Below the pieces are notes generated by a model. The model worked only from the letters and a program-made list of their open reading frames with translations, did not search any database and was not told the DNA's origin. A stretch of 64,000 nucleotides of DNA from NCBI RefSeq assembly GCF_001305295.1, contig NZ_LJSI01000045.1, positions 1-64,000 of the forward strand, in the 5' to 3' direction. Shown here piece by piece: positions 28,911-38,003 of this stretch. Both the position numbers and the translations under genes were made by a program. The stretch's first letter is position 1. Each line of letters begins with the position of its first letter. This stretch comes from Neptunomonas antarctica. Its GTDB lineage: Bacteria; Pseudomonadota; Gammaproteobacteria; Pseudomonadales; Balneatricaceae.

Positions 28911-30476
28911 GTGAATAAAGATGGCGCTGAAGAGGTTAAGCAGCGAGGGGGATTACTGCGTTCCAGTGGTGTGGTGGGTGTAATGACCCTATTCTCGCGT
29001 GTTTTAGGGTTGGTTCGCGATGTGGTGATCGCCAGTTATTTTGGTGCCAGCGGCAGTGCGGATGCATTTTTCATCGCGTTTAAAATTCCTAATTTTATGC
29101 GCCGTTTATTTGCTGAAGGTGCTTTCTCGCAGGCATTTATCCCTGTTCTATCCGAGTATCGGGAGCGCCAGGATCACGCAGCTGTTCAGCAGTTGGTCGA
29201 CAGGGTGGCCGGTACGTTGGGTTTTATCTTGTTAATGGTTACGATTGTCGCTGTGTTGGCGGCACCGGTGCTTACTGCTGTATTCGCGCCTGGATTTTAT
29301 ACGGGTCACAGCGACAAATTTCAGCTCGCATCTGAAATGTTGCGGATCACATTTCCCTATTTGTTACTGATCTCGTTAACGGCATTTTCAGGCGCTATTC
29401 TCAACACCTACGGACGTTTTGCCATTCCTGCGTTTACCCCGGTGTTATTGAATATCTGTTTGATAGGTTCGGCAGTTTTTCTGAGCCCTATGTTCGATGA
29501 ACCTATTGTGGCGCTGGCATGGGGCGTATTAATGGCAGGAACGGTGCAATTGGTCTTCCAATTGCCTTTTTTAGCGCATCTGAAATTGCTGCCAAAGCCT
29601 GTATTTGGCTGGCAGGATGAAGGTGTGCAGCGCATTCTTAAATTGATGCTTCCTGCCTTGTTTGGCGTGTCGGTAGCCCAGATTAATCTCTTGCTGGATA
29701 CTGTATTAGCGTCCTTTCTGCAAACCGGTAGTGTGTCGTGGTTGTATTACTCTGATCGGTTGACAGAATTGCCGCTAGGGGTGTTCGGTATTGCAATATC
29801 AACCGTTATTTTGCCAAGTCTTGCGCGTAAGCATGCAAGCCGTTCGGCGAAAGAGTTCGCGCATACGTTGGATTGGGCGGTACGCATGATTTTACTGATT
29901 GGCTTGCCTGCTTCATTGGCGCTTATTTTGCTGGCTGAGCCGCTAATCATTACCTTGTTTAAATATGGCGAGTTGACGGCCAGAGATGTCGCCATGTCGG
30001 CAATGAGCTTGCAGGCTTATGCCTGTGGATTGTTAGCGTTTATGCTGATCAAGGTGCTGGCGCCAGGTTATTTTTCGCGACAGGATATGAAAACACCCGT
30101 GAAAATAGCAGTCCAGGCAATGGTGGCTAATATGATCCTTAATTTGTTATTGATCTGGAACTTTCAGCATGTAGGCTTGGCGATGGCGACGGCTTTGTCT
30201 GCTTTTTTGAATGCGGGAATGCTGTTGCGTGGTTTGATAAAAGAAGGTGTTTTTAAATGGCAACCAGGTTGGATGTTACTGTTAATCAGACTGTTTCTAG
30301 CGTTGTTTGCATTGCTCGCTGTTATTGTGTGGTTGAGCCCGCCGGCTGATATCTGGATGGCGGGAGATGTCTGGATGAGAGTCAGGCAGATGTTGTTAGT
30401 GGTCGTTGGAGGAGGCGCTGCTTATGTGTGCGTTTTGCTATTGGCAGGACTTCGATTAGGTCATATTCGGGCGTAA
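28911..30476 (+). CDS. murJ: Lipid II flippase MurJ
   Basis: A 521-residue polytopic inner membrane protein of the MATE/MOP superfamily, with about 14 helices, that moves lipid II across the membrane for peptidoglycan synthesis. Landmarks are FSRVLGLVRDVVIASYFG and FKIPNFMRRLFAEGAFSQAF. The GTG start has AAGGGA about 8 bases upstream. It precedes ribF, as is usual (rpsT, murJ, ribF, ileS). Confidence 0.95.
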   Translation: MNKDGAEEVKQRGGLLRSSGVVGVMTLFSRVLGLVRDVVIASYFGASGSADAFFIAFKIPNFMRRLFAEGAFSQAFIPVLSEYRERQDHAAVQQLVDRVAGTLGFILLMVTIVAVLAAPVLTAVFAPGFYTGHSDKFQLASEMLRITFPYLLLISLTAFSGAILNTYGRFAIPAFTPVLLNICLIGSAVFLSPMFDEPIVALAWGVLMAGTVQLVFQLPFLAHLKLLPKPVFGWQDEGVQRILKLMLPALFGVSVAQINLLLDTVLASFLQTGSVSWLYYSDRLTELPLGVFGIAISTVILPSLARKHASRSAKEFAHTLDWAVRMILLIGLPASLALILLAEPLIITLFKYGELTARDVAMSAMSLQAYACGLLAFMLIKVLAPGYFSRQDMKTPVKIAVQAMVANMILNLLLIWNFQHVGLAMATALSAFLNAGMLLRGLIKEGVFKWQPGWMLLLIRLFLALFALLAVIVWLSPPADIWMAGDVWMRVRQMLLVVVGGGAAYVCVLLLAGLRLGHIRA

Positions 30477-30550
30477 TGCGAATTTGCAGTACTCGTTGTA
30501 CAGTAAGTGAGCTATAATCCGGCGTTTTTCTTTAGGTTGTATTGAATTCG

Positions 30551-31483
30551 ATGGAATTGATTCGCGGACTACATAATTTACGTGAAAAGCATCGCGGATG
30601 TGTGGCCACCATCGGAAATTTCGATGGTGTCCATCTCGGACACATTCGTGTGCTGGAGCAAGTAAAAGCGAAAGCTATCGAATTAGGGCTGCCGACTACC
30701 GTGGTTATTTTTGAGCCACAGCCGCGCGAATTCTTCGATGGTGAAAATGTACCTTCAAGACTGACCCGTTTTGGTGAAAAAGTACGCCTATTGGAGGCCC
30801 AGGGTGTTGATCGGGTGTTATGTCTTACGTTCAATGCTCAATTACAAAAAATGACGGCATCAGGGTTCATTGAAAATCTTTTGTTAGAAGGCCTTGATGT
30901 AAAACATTTTGTTGTGGGCGATGATTTTCGCTTTGGTTGTGACCGTCTTGGCGATTATCAAATGCTCAAATCAGCGGGGCAGCAATACGGTTTTAAAGTG
31001 GTTAATACACAAACCTTCGTTGTTGATGCTGAGCGGGTAAGTAGTACGCGGGTCAGGCGTGTTCTTGAAGAAAATGATTTTGAGTTGGCTGAGCGTCTTC
31101 TCGGGCGCAGGTATCGCATCGCCGGCCGCGTTATGCATGGTCAGCAGCTAGCAAGGCAGCTGGGCGCGCCAACCGCGAATATTCGGATGCACCGGTTTGC
31201 TGCTCCGTTGCGTGGAGTTTATGCCGTAACGGTGTATCGTGATCAGAAATTATTAGGGCAGGGTGTGTGTAATATCGGGATGCGTCCCACGGTGAATGGC
31301 ACCCAGCCAGTGTTAGAGGTCCACCTGTTTGAATATCAGGGTGATTTATATGGGCAGTTGCTTAGTGTTGAATTTGAGTCCTTCTTGCGAAAAGAGCAGA
31401 AATTCGATGGGCTGGAGCAACTCCGAAAACAAATTTTTAATGATATAGAAGCGGCGCAAACCTATTTTGCTCAGCTTAAATGA
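30551..31483 (+). CDS. ribF: Riboflavin kinase / FAD synthetase
   Basis: A 310-residue bifunctional enzyme that phosphorylates riboflavin to FMN and adenylates it to FAD. The N-terminal nucleotidyltransferase domain has GNFDGVHLGH (about 22-31), and the C-terminal kinase domain has GRRYRIAGRVMHGQQLARQL-like and PTAN segments. The ATG at 30551 is preferred to a TTG at 30542. A TATAAT (30513-30518) without a clear -35 lies upstream. ileS follows after 15 bases. Confidence 0.95.
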   Translation: MELIRGLHNLREKHRGCVATIGNFDGVHLGHIRVLEQVKAKAIELGLPTTVVIFEPQPREFFDGENVPSRLTRFGEKVRLLEAQGVDRVLCLTFNAQLQKMTASGFIENLLLEGLDVKHFVVGDDFRFGCDRLGDYQMLKSAGQQYGFKVVNTQTFVVDAERVSSTRVRRVLEENDFELAERLLGRRYRIAGRVMHGQQLARQLGAPTANIRMHRFAAPLRGVYAVTVYRDQKLLGQGVCNIGMRPTVNGTQPVLEVHLFEYQGDLYGQLLSVEFESFLRKEQKFDGLEQLRKQIFNDIEAAQTYFAQLK

Positions 31484-31498
31484 TCTGGAATAAATGTG

Positions 31499-34330
31499 AT
31501 GACCGACTATAAAGCGACACTGAATCTACCGGATACGGAATTCCCAATGCGCGGCAATCTGGCTAAGCGTGAACCCGATATGCTGAAAGCATGGCAGGAT
31601 ATGGGTTTATACCAGAAGATTCGGGAGATGAGTGCCGGTCGTCCGAAATTTATTCTGCATGATGGGCCTCCTTACGCCAATGGTAATATCCATCTTGGTC
31701 ATGCAGTGAACAAAGTTTTGAAAGATATCATCATCAAATCCAAAACGCTGGATGGTTTTGATGCGCCTTATGTGCCGGGTTGGGATTGCCATGGTTTGCC
31801 AATCGAGCATAAAGTTGAAGTCACTTATGGCAAAGGTATGGGTGCAGATAAAACCCGTGAACTCTGTCGTAGTTATGCTCAAGAGCAGATCGAAGGCCAG
31901 AAAAACGACTTTATTCGTTTAGGTCTTTTGGGCGATTGGGACAATCCCTACAAAACTATGGATTTTGCTAACGAAGCCGGAGAGATTCGAGCCTTAGCAA
32001 AAATGGTTGAAGGTGGTTATGTTTTTAAAGGACTTAAGCCTGTTAACTGGTGTTTTGATTGTGGTTCCGCATTGGCTGAGGCTGAAGTTGAATACGCAGA
32101 CAAAAAATCTTCAGCGATTGATGTGACGTTTGAATGCAAAGATGTTGATAAATTAGCGACTGCTTTCGGGCTTGCTTCGCTCGAGAAGCCTGCATTCTCT
32201 GTTATCTGGACAACCACACCCTGGACCATTCCTGCCAATCAGGCGATGAACGTACATCCTGAATTTGAATACGCATTGGTTGATACCGGTGATCGTTACC
32301 TGATGCTGGCCGCAGAGTTGGCTGAAAGCTGCTTGGAACGTTACGGGCTGGAAGGCCAGATTGTAGCTAAAACAGTCGGTAGTGCACTGGAGCATATCGC
32401 CTTTAAACATCCTATTTATGACCGTGAATCGCCTATTTATCTGGCGGAATATGTGGCGTTGGATGCAGGCACGGGGATTGTTCACTCATCACCAGCTTAT
32501 GGCGTAGAAGACTTCGTGGCCTGCCGTAGTTACGGTATGGAATTTGATCAGATTCTTAACCTGGTGAAAGCAGACGGTGTGTATGTCGATGATCTGGAAT
32601 ACTTTGGTGGCTTGTCTATCTGGGATGCCAATCCAAAAGTTATCGAGAAATTACGCGAAAATGAGCGTTTACTGACGCATAAGACCATTAAGCATAGTTA
32701 TATGCATTGCTGGCGCCATAAAACACCACTTATCTACCGTGCAACGGCGCAGTGGTTTGTTGGCATGGATAAGCAGGCTAATGACGGTAGCACGCTACGT
32801 GAGAGTGCGTTGGCGGCTATCGAGCAGACACAGTTTGTACCGGGTTGGGGTAAGCCGCGTTTGCACAGCATGATCGCTAATCGACCAGACTGGTGCATCT
32901 CGCGTCAGCGTAACTGGGGTGTGCCGATTCCTTTCTTCCTGAATAAAGAAACCGGTGAGCTGCATCATAATACCGTTGCGTTGATCGAACAGGTCGCTCA
33001 ACGGGTTGAGAAAGAAGGCATCGAAGCTTGGTTTAAGCTCGACGCCGCTGAATTGCTGGGCGATGAAGCCGGTCAATATGACAAGGTTACAGATACCCTG
33101 GATGTGTGGTTCGATTCAGGAACAACACACTGGCATGTGATGCGGGGTTCTCACCCGATGGGGCATGACCAGGGGCCGCGTGCAGATTTATATCTGGAAG
33201 GTTCTGATCAGCACCGTGGCTGGTTCCACTCATCGCTACTGACCGGTTGCGCGATTGATGGACATGCGCCGTATAAAGAGCTTCTCACGCACGGTTTTAC
33301 CGTCGATGAGAAGGGTTATAAAATGTCAAAATCGCTGGGTAATACGGTTGTTCCACAAGAAGTGACCGACACCTTAGGTGCAGATATTCTGCGTCTATGG
33401 GTAGCTTCAACGGATTATTCGGGTGAAATGGCCGTTTCTAAACAGATTTTACAGCGAACGGCTGATTCTTATCGCCGTATTCGTAATACATCACGTTTTC
33501 TGCTGGCGAACCTGAACGGTTTTGATCCGGTCACTGATCTGGTCGCACCAGAAGATATGCTGGCATTAGACCGTTGGGCCGTTGATGCCACCGCACGCTT
33601 GCAAGAGAAAGTGAAAGAATCTTACGCCAACTATCGTTTTCTGGATGTGTTCCAGCAGGTTCATCATTTCTGTGTTCAGGAACTGGGAGGCTTCTATCTG
33701 GATATTATCAAAGATCGTCAATACACCACCAAAGCCGATAGCTTGGTACGTCACTCTTGCCAGACGGCGCTTTATCACATCGCGCAAGCATTGACGCGTT
33801 GGATTACGCCTATCCTCAGCTTTACGGCAGAAGAAATTTATGCGGCACTGCCGGGTCAGGACAAAAAAGACAGTGTTTTCTTTGAAACCTGGTATGAAGG
33901 CCTGTTTGAGTTGGGTGCTGATGCTGTCTTCGATCGTGAGTTCTGGGAACGCATTCTAGCGGTTAAAAGCGCTGTGAATAAAGTACTGGAAGAGGCGCGT
34001 AGCGAAAAACTGGTAAAAGCATCGCTTTCGACAGAAGTTACTTTATACGTGGATGACAGCATTATGTCTGATCTGGCGCGTTTGGGCGATGAGCTGCGTT
34101 TCGTATTGATTACCTCTGAAGCGGCTTTGAAACCGTTATCTGAAGCCGATGGCGCACGAGATACCGAGCTTGACGGGCTAAAAGTTGTGCTACAAACATC
34201 AGAGCATGCTAAGTGTGAACGTTGCTGGCATCATCGTGCAGATGTGGGTGCTCATGTTGAATATCCAGAGTTATGCAATCGTTGTGTAGACAATGTTTAT
34301 GGCGAAGGCGAAACACGCTTGTTTGCATAA
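31499..34330 (+). CDS. ileS: Isoleucyl-tRNA synthetase
   Basis: A 943-residue class I synthetase. The HIGH motif appears as HLGH (in [13 protein letters not shown]), the KMSKS motif as KMSKSLGN, and the C-terminal zinc site as CERCWHH...CNRC. A CP1 editing domain lies between ([12 protein letters not shown]). Bacterial type, like E. coli IleS (938). The ATG at 31499 ([15 protein letters not shown]) is chosen over a GTG three bases earlier. Confidence 0.97.
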   Translation: MTDYKATLNLPDTEFPMRGNLAKREPDMLKAWQDMGLYQKIREMSAGRPKFILHDGPPYANGNIHLGHAVNKVLKDIIIKSKTLDGFDAPYVPGWDCHGLPIEHKVEVTYGKGMGADKTRELCRSYAQEQIEGQKNDFIRLGLLGDWDNPYKTMDFANEAGEIRALAKMVEGGYVFKGLKPVNWCFDCGSALAEAEVEYADKKSSAIDVTFECKDVDKLATAFGLASLEKPAFSVIWTTTPWTIPANQAMNVHPEFEYALVDTGDRYLMLAAELAESCLERYGLEGQIVAKTVGSALEHIAFKHPIYDRESPIYLAEYVALDAGTGIVHSSPAYGVEDFVACRSYGMEFDQILNLVKADGVYVDDLEYFGGLSIWDANPKVIEKLRENERLLTHKTIKHSYMHCWRHKTPLIYRATAQWFVGMDKQANDGSTLRESALAAIEQTQFVPGWGKPRLHSMIANRPDWCISRQRNWGVPIPFFLNKETGELHHNTVALIEQVAQRVEKEGIEAWFKLDAAELLGDEAGQYDKVTDTLDVWFDSGTTHWHVMRGSHPMGHDQGPRADLYLEGSDQHRGWFHSSLLTGCAIDGHAPYKELLTHGFTVDEKGYKMSKSLGNTVVPQEVTDTLGADILRLWVASTDYSGEMAVSKQILQRTADSYRRIRNTSRFLLANLNGFDPVTDLVAPEDMLALDRWAVDATARLQEKVKESYANYRFLDVFQQVHHFCVQELGGFYLDIIKDRQYTTKADSLVRHSCQTALYHIAQALTRWITPILSFTAEEIYAALPGQDKKDSVFFETWYEGLFELGADAVFDREFWERILAVKSAVNKVLEEARSEKLVKASLSTEVTLYVDDSIMSDLARLGDELRFVLITSEAALKPLSEADGARDTELDGLKVVLQTSEHAKCERCWHHRADVGAHVEYPELCNRCVDNVYGEGETRLFA

Positions 34331-34424
34331 AAACTATATAAGAGTTTGCGTAAGCATGTACTTGAAAAAGGGTACTTAAAAAACCGTATTTAAACAATTT
34401 GGTACGTTTTTACATTAAGAATCA

Positions 34425-34976
34425 ATGGCAGCAACGAATAAGGAAATTAAAGTGGGTGCGTTAAAGTGGCTGTGGCTAACCGTGTTTGTGTTAGTCGCAG
34501 ACCTTTTGAGTAAGAATATTGCACAGGAATCACTAGGCTACGGTGTCCCTCAAACACTGTTTCCCGGTTTGGATATGACGCTGTTGTACAACACCGGTGC
34601 CGCCTTCAGCTTTTTATCAGATGAGAGCGGTTGGCAGCGTTGGTTGTTTGTAGTGATTGCGATAGCGATTAGTATAGTGTTAGTTGTTTGGTTAAAGCGT
34701 ACCGATAAAAAGCAGTGGTGGCTGGGCATGGGGCTGGCACTGATTCTTGGCGGTGCTTTAGGTAATTTGCATGACCGGATTATGCTGGGATACGTAGTGG
34801 ATTTTATTTCAGTATATTACCAGTCCTATTTCTTTCCTGCGTTCAATCTTGCAGACAGCGCCATCACGCTCGGTGCCGTTATCATGATTATCGATATGCT
34901 GTTTTTGGAAAAACAGAGTGAGGCTGAAGCCAACAATAATACCGATGATTTTCAAAAACACCCGCGCCGGAGATAA
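34425..34976 (+). CDS. lspA: Lipoprotein signal peptidase (signal peptidase II)
   Basis: A 183-residue, four-helix inner membrane aspartyl protease that removes lipoprotein signal peptides. The catalytic aspartates are D126 (GYVVDFISV) and D144 (FNLADSAI). GNLHDRI lies just before the first. The hydrophilic C-terminal tail (EAEANNNTDDFQ) is slightly longer than usual. The 94-base gap after ileS has no clear terminator. fkpB follows after 2 bases. Confidence 0.96.
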   Translation: MAATNKEIKVGALKWLWLTVFVLVADLLSKNIAQESLGYGVPQTLFPGLDMTLLYNTGAAFSFLSDESGWQRWLFVVIAIAISIVLVVWLKRTDKKQWWLGMGLALILGGALGNLHDRIMLGYVVDFISVYYQSYFFPAFNLADSAITLGAVIMIIDMLFLEKQSEAEANNNTDDFQKHPRRR

Positions 34977-34978
34977 CG

Positions 34979-35440
34979 ATGAGTGAACAAATGACAGGTT
35001 CTGAAATACTAGCTCCTAAAACAATAGGTCCTGAAACAACCATCACCCTGTATTTTGAAATCAGATTGCAGAGCGGTGATGTCGTCGATAGTAATTTTGC
35101 GGGGAAGCCGGCTATGTTTACCGTCGGTGATGGCAATATGCTGGCTGGATTTGAAGCGGCTATCTTTGGGTTGAAAGCGGGAGACAGGCAGGTTTTTCAA
35201 ATCACACCAGAACATGGATTCGGCATGTCCAACCCTAGTAATGTACAAAAAGTAGGGCGCGAAAATTTTGCAGGTATGGAGCTGGAATCTGGGTTAATTA
35301 TCGGCTTTCAGGATGCCAGTGGAGAGCTGCCCGGTGTTGTTGTCTCGTTCGATGAAAAAAACGTGGAGGTCGATTTTAACCATCCACTTGCCGGAAAAAC
35401 TTTAGAGTTTGAAGTAGAAATTCTGGAGATAACAGCTTAA
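34979..35440 (+). CDS. fkpB: FKBP-type peptidyl-prolyl isomerase FkpB (SlpA-like)
   Basis: A 153-residue FKBP with an inserted (IF) chaperone domain, resembling E. coli FkpB/SlpA (149 residues). EIRLQSGDVVDSNF and FEAAIFGLKAGDRQVFQITPEHGFG are typical, and ends LEFEVEILEITA. Cotranscribed with lspA (2-base gap). In many gammaproteobacteria ispH follows; here the next gene is a prepilin. Confidence 0.94.
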   Translation: MSEQMTGSEILAPKTIGPETTITLYFEIRLQSGDVVDSNFAGKPAMFTVGDGNMLAGFEAAIFGLKAGDRQVFQITPEHGFGMSNPSNVQKVGRENFAGMELESGLIIGFQDASGELPGVVVSFDEKNVEVDFNHPLAGKTLEFEVEILEITA

Positions 35441-35465
35441 ATTTCTGCTGACAGTTACAGGCATA

Positions 35466-35482
35466 AAGACAAGGATTGTCTT
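35466..35482 (+). other. Small hairpin after fkpB
   Basis: AAGACAA, loop GGA, TTGTCTT: a 7 bp stem 25 bases after the fkpB stop, not followed by T. The rest of the 231-base gap to the pilin genes has a run of nine T at 35532-35540 but no clean promoter. Confidence 0.4.
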
Positions 35483-35671
35483 CCCGCATTAAATTCCCCT
35501 TTCTAGCTCCTGTTTAAAAAATGCTCACATCTTTTTTTTTAGCCTATACTCATATTGCTGGTGTGTTTAGATTTTGTACAGTTTAGAAGTTGTATTATGC
35601 GTTTGATCTTTCATGGAAAAAGTAAACGATAGAAAAGGAATTTCTGATGATTACATTGACAAGATGGCATT

Positions 35672-36160
35672 ATGATAAAAAACCGCGGATTTACATTAAT
35701 AGAGCTGATGGTGACTGTCTCGATATTGGCAATATTAACAACCGTTGCGATTCCGGGTTTCTCTGATTTGATTAGAAATACCCAAGCAAAGGCTCTGGCA
35801 AATGGCATGGTAACAGCATTGCAGTTTGCGAGAAGCGAAGCTGTCAAACGTAATCAACAGGTTAACGTATGCCCTGGTGGCGTTATAGTTGGATGCACGG
35901 CCGCTCCTGGTACATGGGTCGATGGCTGGGTTGTCTATGTTAATGGTACTGCTACGGCATTGCGTACATGGGATGCGCCTGAAGGAGTTGTTGTTATTGA
36001 TCAGACAGGTGCCGATGCAGAGATATCTTTTTTGGGAACGGGGCGCGTAAATGTTGCGACGCAGATAGAAGCAAGTTTGAGTGACTGCAGCGGCAATGAA
36101 AAACGCATTATTGATGTCACTGCAATAGGACGGGTTTCTCTTTCCCGGACAGGTTGTTAA
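35672..36160 (+). CDS. GspH/FimT-family minor prepilin (FimU-like)
   Basis: A 162-residue type IV prepilin. The class III leader MIKNRG is followed by FTLIELMVTVSILAILTTVA, with PilD cleavage expected after Gly6 and Glu at +5. FARSEAVKRNQQV is the GspH/FimT hallmark, and cysteines near the C-terminus suggest a disulfide loop. It is first in the cluster, before pilV, the place held by fimU in P. aeruginosa. FimT and FimU cannot be told apart by eye. Confidence 0.88.
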   Translation: MIKNRGFTLIELMVTVSILAILTTVAIPGFSDLIRNTQAKALANGMVTALQFARSEAVKRNQQVNVCPGGVIVGCTAAPGTWVDGWVVYVNGTATALRTWDAPEGVVVIDQTGADAEISFLGTGRVNVATQIEASLSDCSGNEKRIIDVTAIGRVSLSRTGC

Positions 36161-36165
36161 TAAAT

Positions 36166-36693
36166 ATGCTGCATGTAAACAGAATGAAATTCCAGCGTTA
36201 TTTGCCATACCAGCATGGTGTCGGTCTGATAGAGGTTCTGATTACATTACTTGTCTTATCCGTTGGTTTATTGGGGATGGCTACGTTGCAGATTAGAGCC
36301 GTGCAGCTGAATCAAAGCTCTTATCTTCGGTCGCAGGCAATTACTTTAGCCTACGATATGGCAGACCGCATTAGTATTAATGGAGAGGCAAGTGCTTCTT
36401 ACGCTCAAGCAATAGCCGCAGACATTCCAGCAAATCCTTTAGCTTGCGCAGGAGCGGATAGTGTTTCTTATTCTTGTAGTGGGACTCCACTGGCGACGTC
36501 TGATTTGAGTGTATGGCTGACGTCACTCGCAGTTTTGCCTGCTGGAGATGGCAGCATAGCGATATCTGGAGATGGCGAGCAGGTTATTATTACTGTGTGT
36601 TGGGATGATAATCGAGGTGCAGGCACGGATGGTTCTGCTGCGATATGCGGTATTGATGGACTCACTTTTTTTCAATTTTCAATGAATATATGA
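36166..36693 (+). CDS. pilV: Type IV pilus minor pilin PilV
   Basis: A 175-residue prepilin with a longer leader, cleavage expected at QHG/VGLIEV (Gly18-Val19, Glu at +5), so +1 is valine rather than the common phenylalanine. The following VLSVGLLGMATLQIRAVQLN is typical of PilV, a minor pilin that primes pilus assembly with PilW, PilX and PilE. The ATG at 36166 has no strong ribosome site; 36184 is an alternative. It overlaps pilW by four bases. Confidence 0.87.
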   Translation: MLHVNRMKFQRYLPYQHGVGLIEVLITLLVLSVGLLGMATLQIRAVQLNQSSYLRSQAITLAYDMADRISINGEASASYAQAIAADIPANPLACAGADSVSYSCSGTPLATSDLSVWLTSLAVLPAGDGSIAISGDGEQVIITVCWDDNRGAGTDGSAAICGIDGLTFFQFSMNI

Positions 36694-37415
36694 TGGATAA
36701 AAATAAGCAGCAATATCAGCACCGCTATAAGAGAGGGCAAGGTGGCTTCTCTCTTATCGAACTAATGATTGCTTTAGTATTAGGGTTGATTATTGTCGGT
36801 GCTGTGATCAATGCCTTTCTCGCGATGAGTCAGACTTACAAGGTTCAGGATGCGCTGTCCCGAGCCCAGGAGAGCGGGCGTTTCGCGCTGGAACTAGTTT
36901 CGCAAGAGCTTCGCATGGCGGGCTTTACTGATACAGCTCAGCGTGCATTAATTGGTTATCCACAAGTTACAGCGCAAGCGAGTTTGCCGAGCGCAGTAGA
37001 TGATCAGGTAAATGATGCTGTGACCAGTGAAATGTTATTTATCGATACTCATGATAGTGGTGGCGGTTTGGCATTGTACGTGGCTCCTGATGGGCAGTCT
37101 GGTATATCAACATTGTATGCAGGGACGCAGGCGCTTGTTGAAGGTGTTGCAAGCATCATTTTCAGCTATGGTCTGGATACAAATAACGATTTTCAGGTTG
37201 ATCGCTTTGCTCCAAGTAGTACGGTTGGTATTGACTGGACTCAGGTAGTCGCAGTCCGAGTATGGATATTAGCCGTTGGTGGAGAACGAGGGGCAGTTGA
37301 TACGGCTCAAACATTAGCAGCACCTTTTGCTGCAGTTGATACCAGTGACAGGCGCTTGTATCAAGCATTTGCTACCACGATAGCATTGCGTAATGCGTTA
37401 TTGGATAAACCTTAA
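36690..37415 (+). CDS. pilW: Type IV pilus assembly protein PilW
   Basis: A 241-residue prepilin; leader RGQGG/FSLIELMIALVLGLIIVGA. SGRFALELVSQELRMAGFTD is characteristic of PilW. It is shorter than many PilW proteins, and the C-terminal part appears compact. Tandem ATG codons at 36690 and 36693. Coupled to pilV by ATGA overlap; pilX follows after 14 bases. Confidence 0.86.
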   Translation: MMDKNKQQYQHRYKRGQGGFSLIELMIALVLGLIIVGAVINAFLAMSQTYKVQDALSRAQESGRFALELVSQELRMAGFTDTAQRALIGYPQVTAQASLPSAVDDQVNDAVTSEMLFIDTHDSGGGLALYVAPDGQSGISTLYAGTQALVEGVASIIFSYGLDTNNDFQVDRFAPSSTVGIDWTQVVAVRVWILAVGGERGAVDTAQTLAAPFAAVDTSDRRLYQAFATTIALRNALLDKP

Positions 37416-37429
37416 TTGGTAGTGTTTTT

Positions 37430-37993
37430 ATGATGAATTGCAAGAGAAGCTATGAGCGAGGAGCGACACTCATTATTGCGCTCATTATGTTGCTGTTGAT
37501 GTCGATCATGGGCTTAAGTGCCATGCAGGGAACAACGATGCAGGAGCGTATGGTGGGAAATATGCGTGATTCACATATTGGCTTTCATTCTGGCGAAATT
37601 GCCTTGGATTATGCAGAAAGCTGGATAAGAGATCAAAGTGTTAAGCCTGTATTTGAAACCTATCCTTGCTTAGCTGCGTGTGGAGGCAATGTGTATGATG
37701 CCGTTAATAATGTTTCCAGTGTAGTTACTGATTTAGAGAGCGGTGCTGCTAATTGGGGTAGTAGTACCACAACATATGCAGATGATGCATTTGTGGGTGC
37801 TGGGGCATCGGTAATTGAAGGTGTTTCAGCTCAGCCGGAAATGACGCTGGAGTGGGCTGATTTTAAAAAAGACAGTCTTGAACCTGACGATATTTCGGGT
37901 GATTATCGTTTTCGTAGCACGATTAGAGCATTTGGCGGAAGTTCTACTTCTGAAGTGCTGATGCAAACAGAATATGTTAAACGTTTTGATTGA
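37430..37993 (+). CDS. pilX: Type IV pilus assembly protein PilX
   Basis: A 187-residue protein whose N-terminus YERG/ATLIIALIMLLLMSIMG followed by TTMQERMVGNMRD is diagnostic of PilX; as in other PilX proteins there is no Glu at +5. Minor pilin that links PilV/PilW/PilE to PilY1 in the tip complex. Tandem ATG start codons. pilY1 starts 10 bases after the stop. Confidence 0.88.
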   Translation: MMNCKRSYERGATLIIALIMLLLMSIMGLSAMQGTTMQERMVGNMRDSHIGFHSGEIALDYAESWIRDQSVKPVFETYPCLAACGGNVYDAVNNVSSVVTDLESGAANWGSSTTTYADDAFVGAGASVIEGVSAQPEMTLEWADFKKDSLEPDDISGDYRFRSTIRAFGGSSTSEVLMQTEYVKRFD

Positions 37994-38003
37994 GGTGGAT
38001 TTT

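Noticed and set aside
36178-36208. Possible remnant of ispH between fkpB and pilV
   Set aside because: None of the frames in the gap or the short spacers shows IspH-like sequence; the genes present are intact prepilins.
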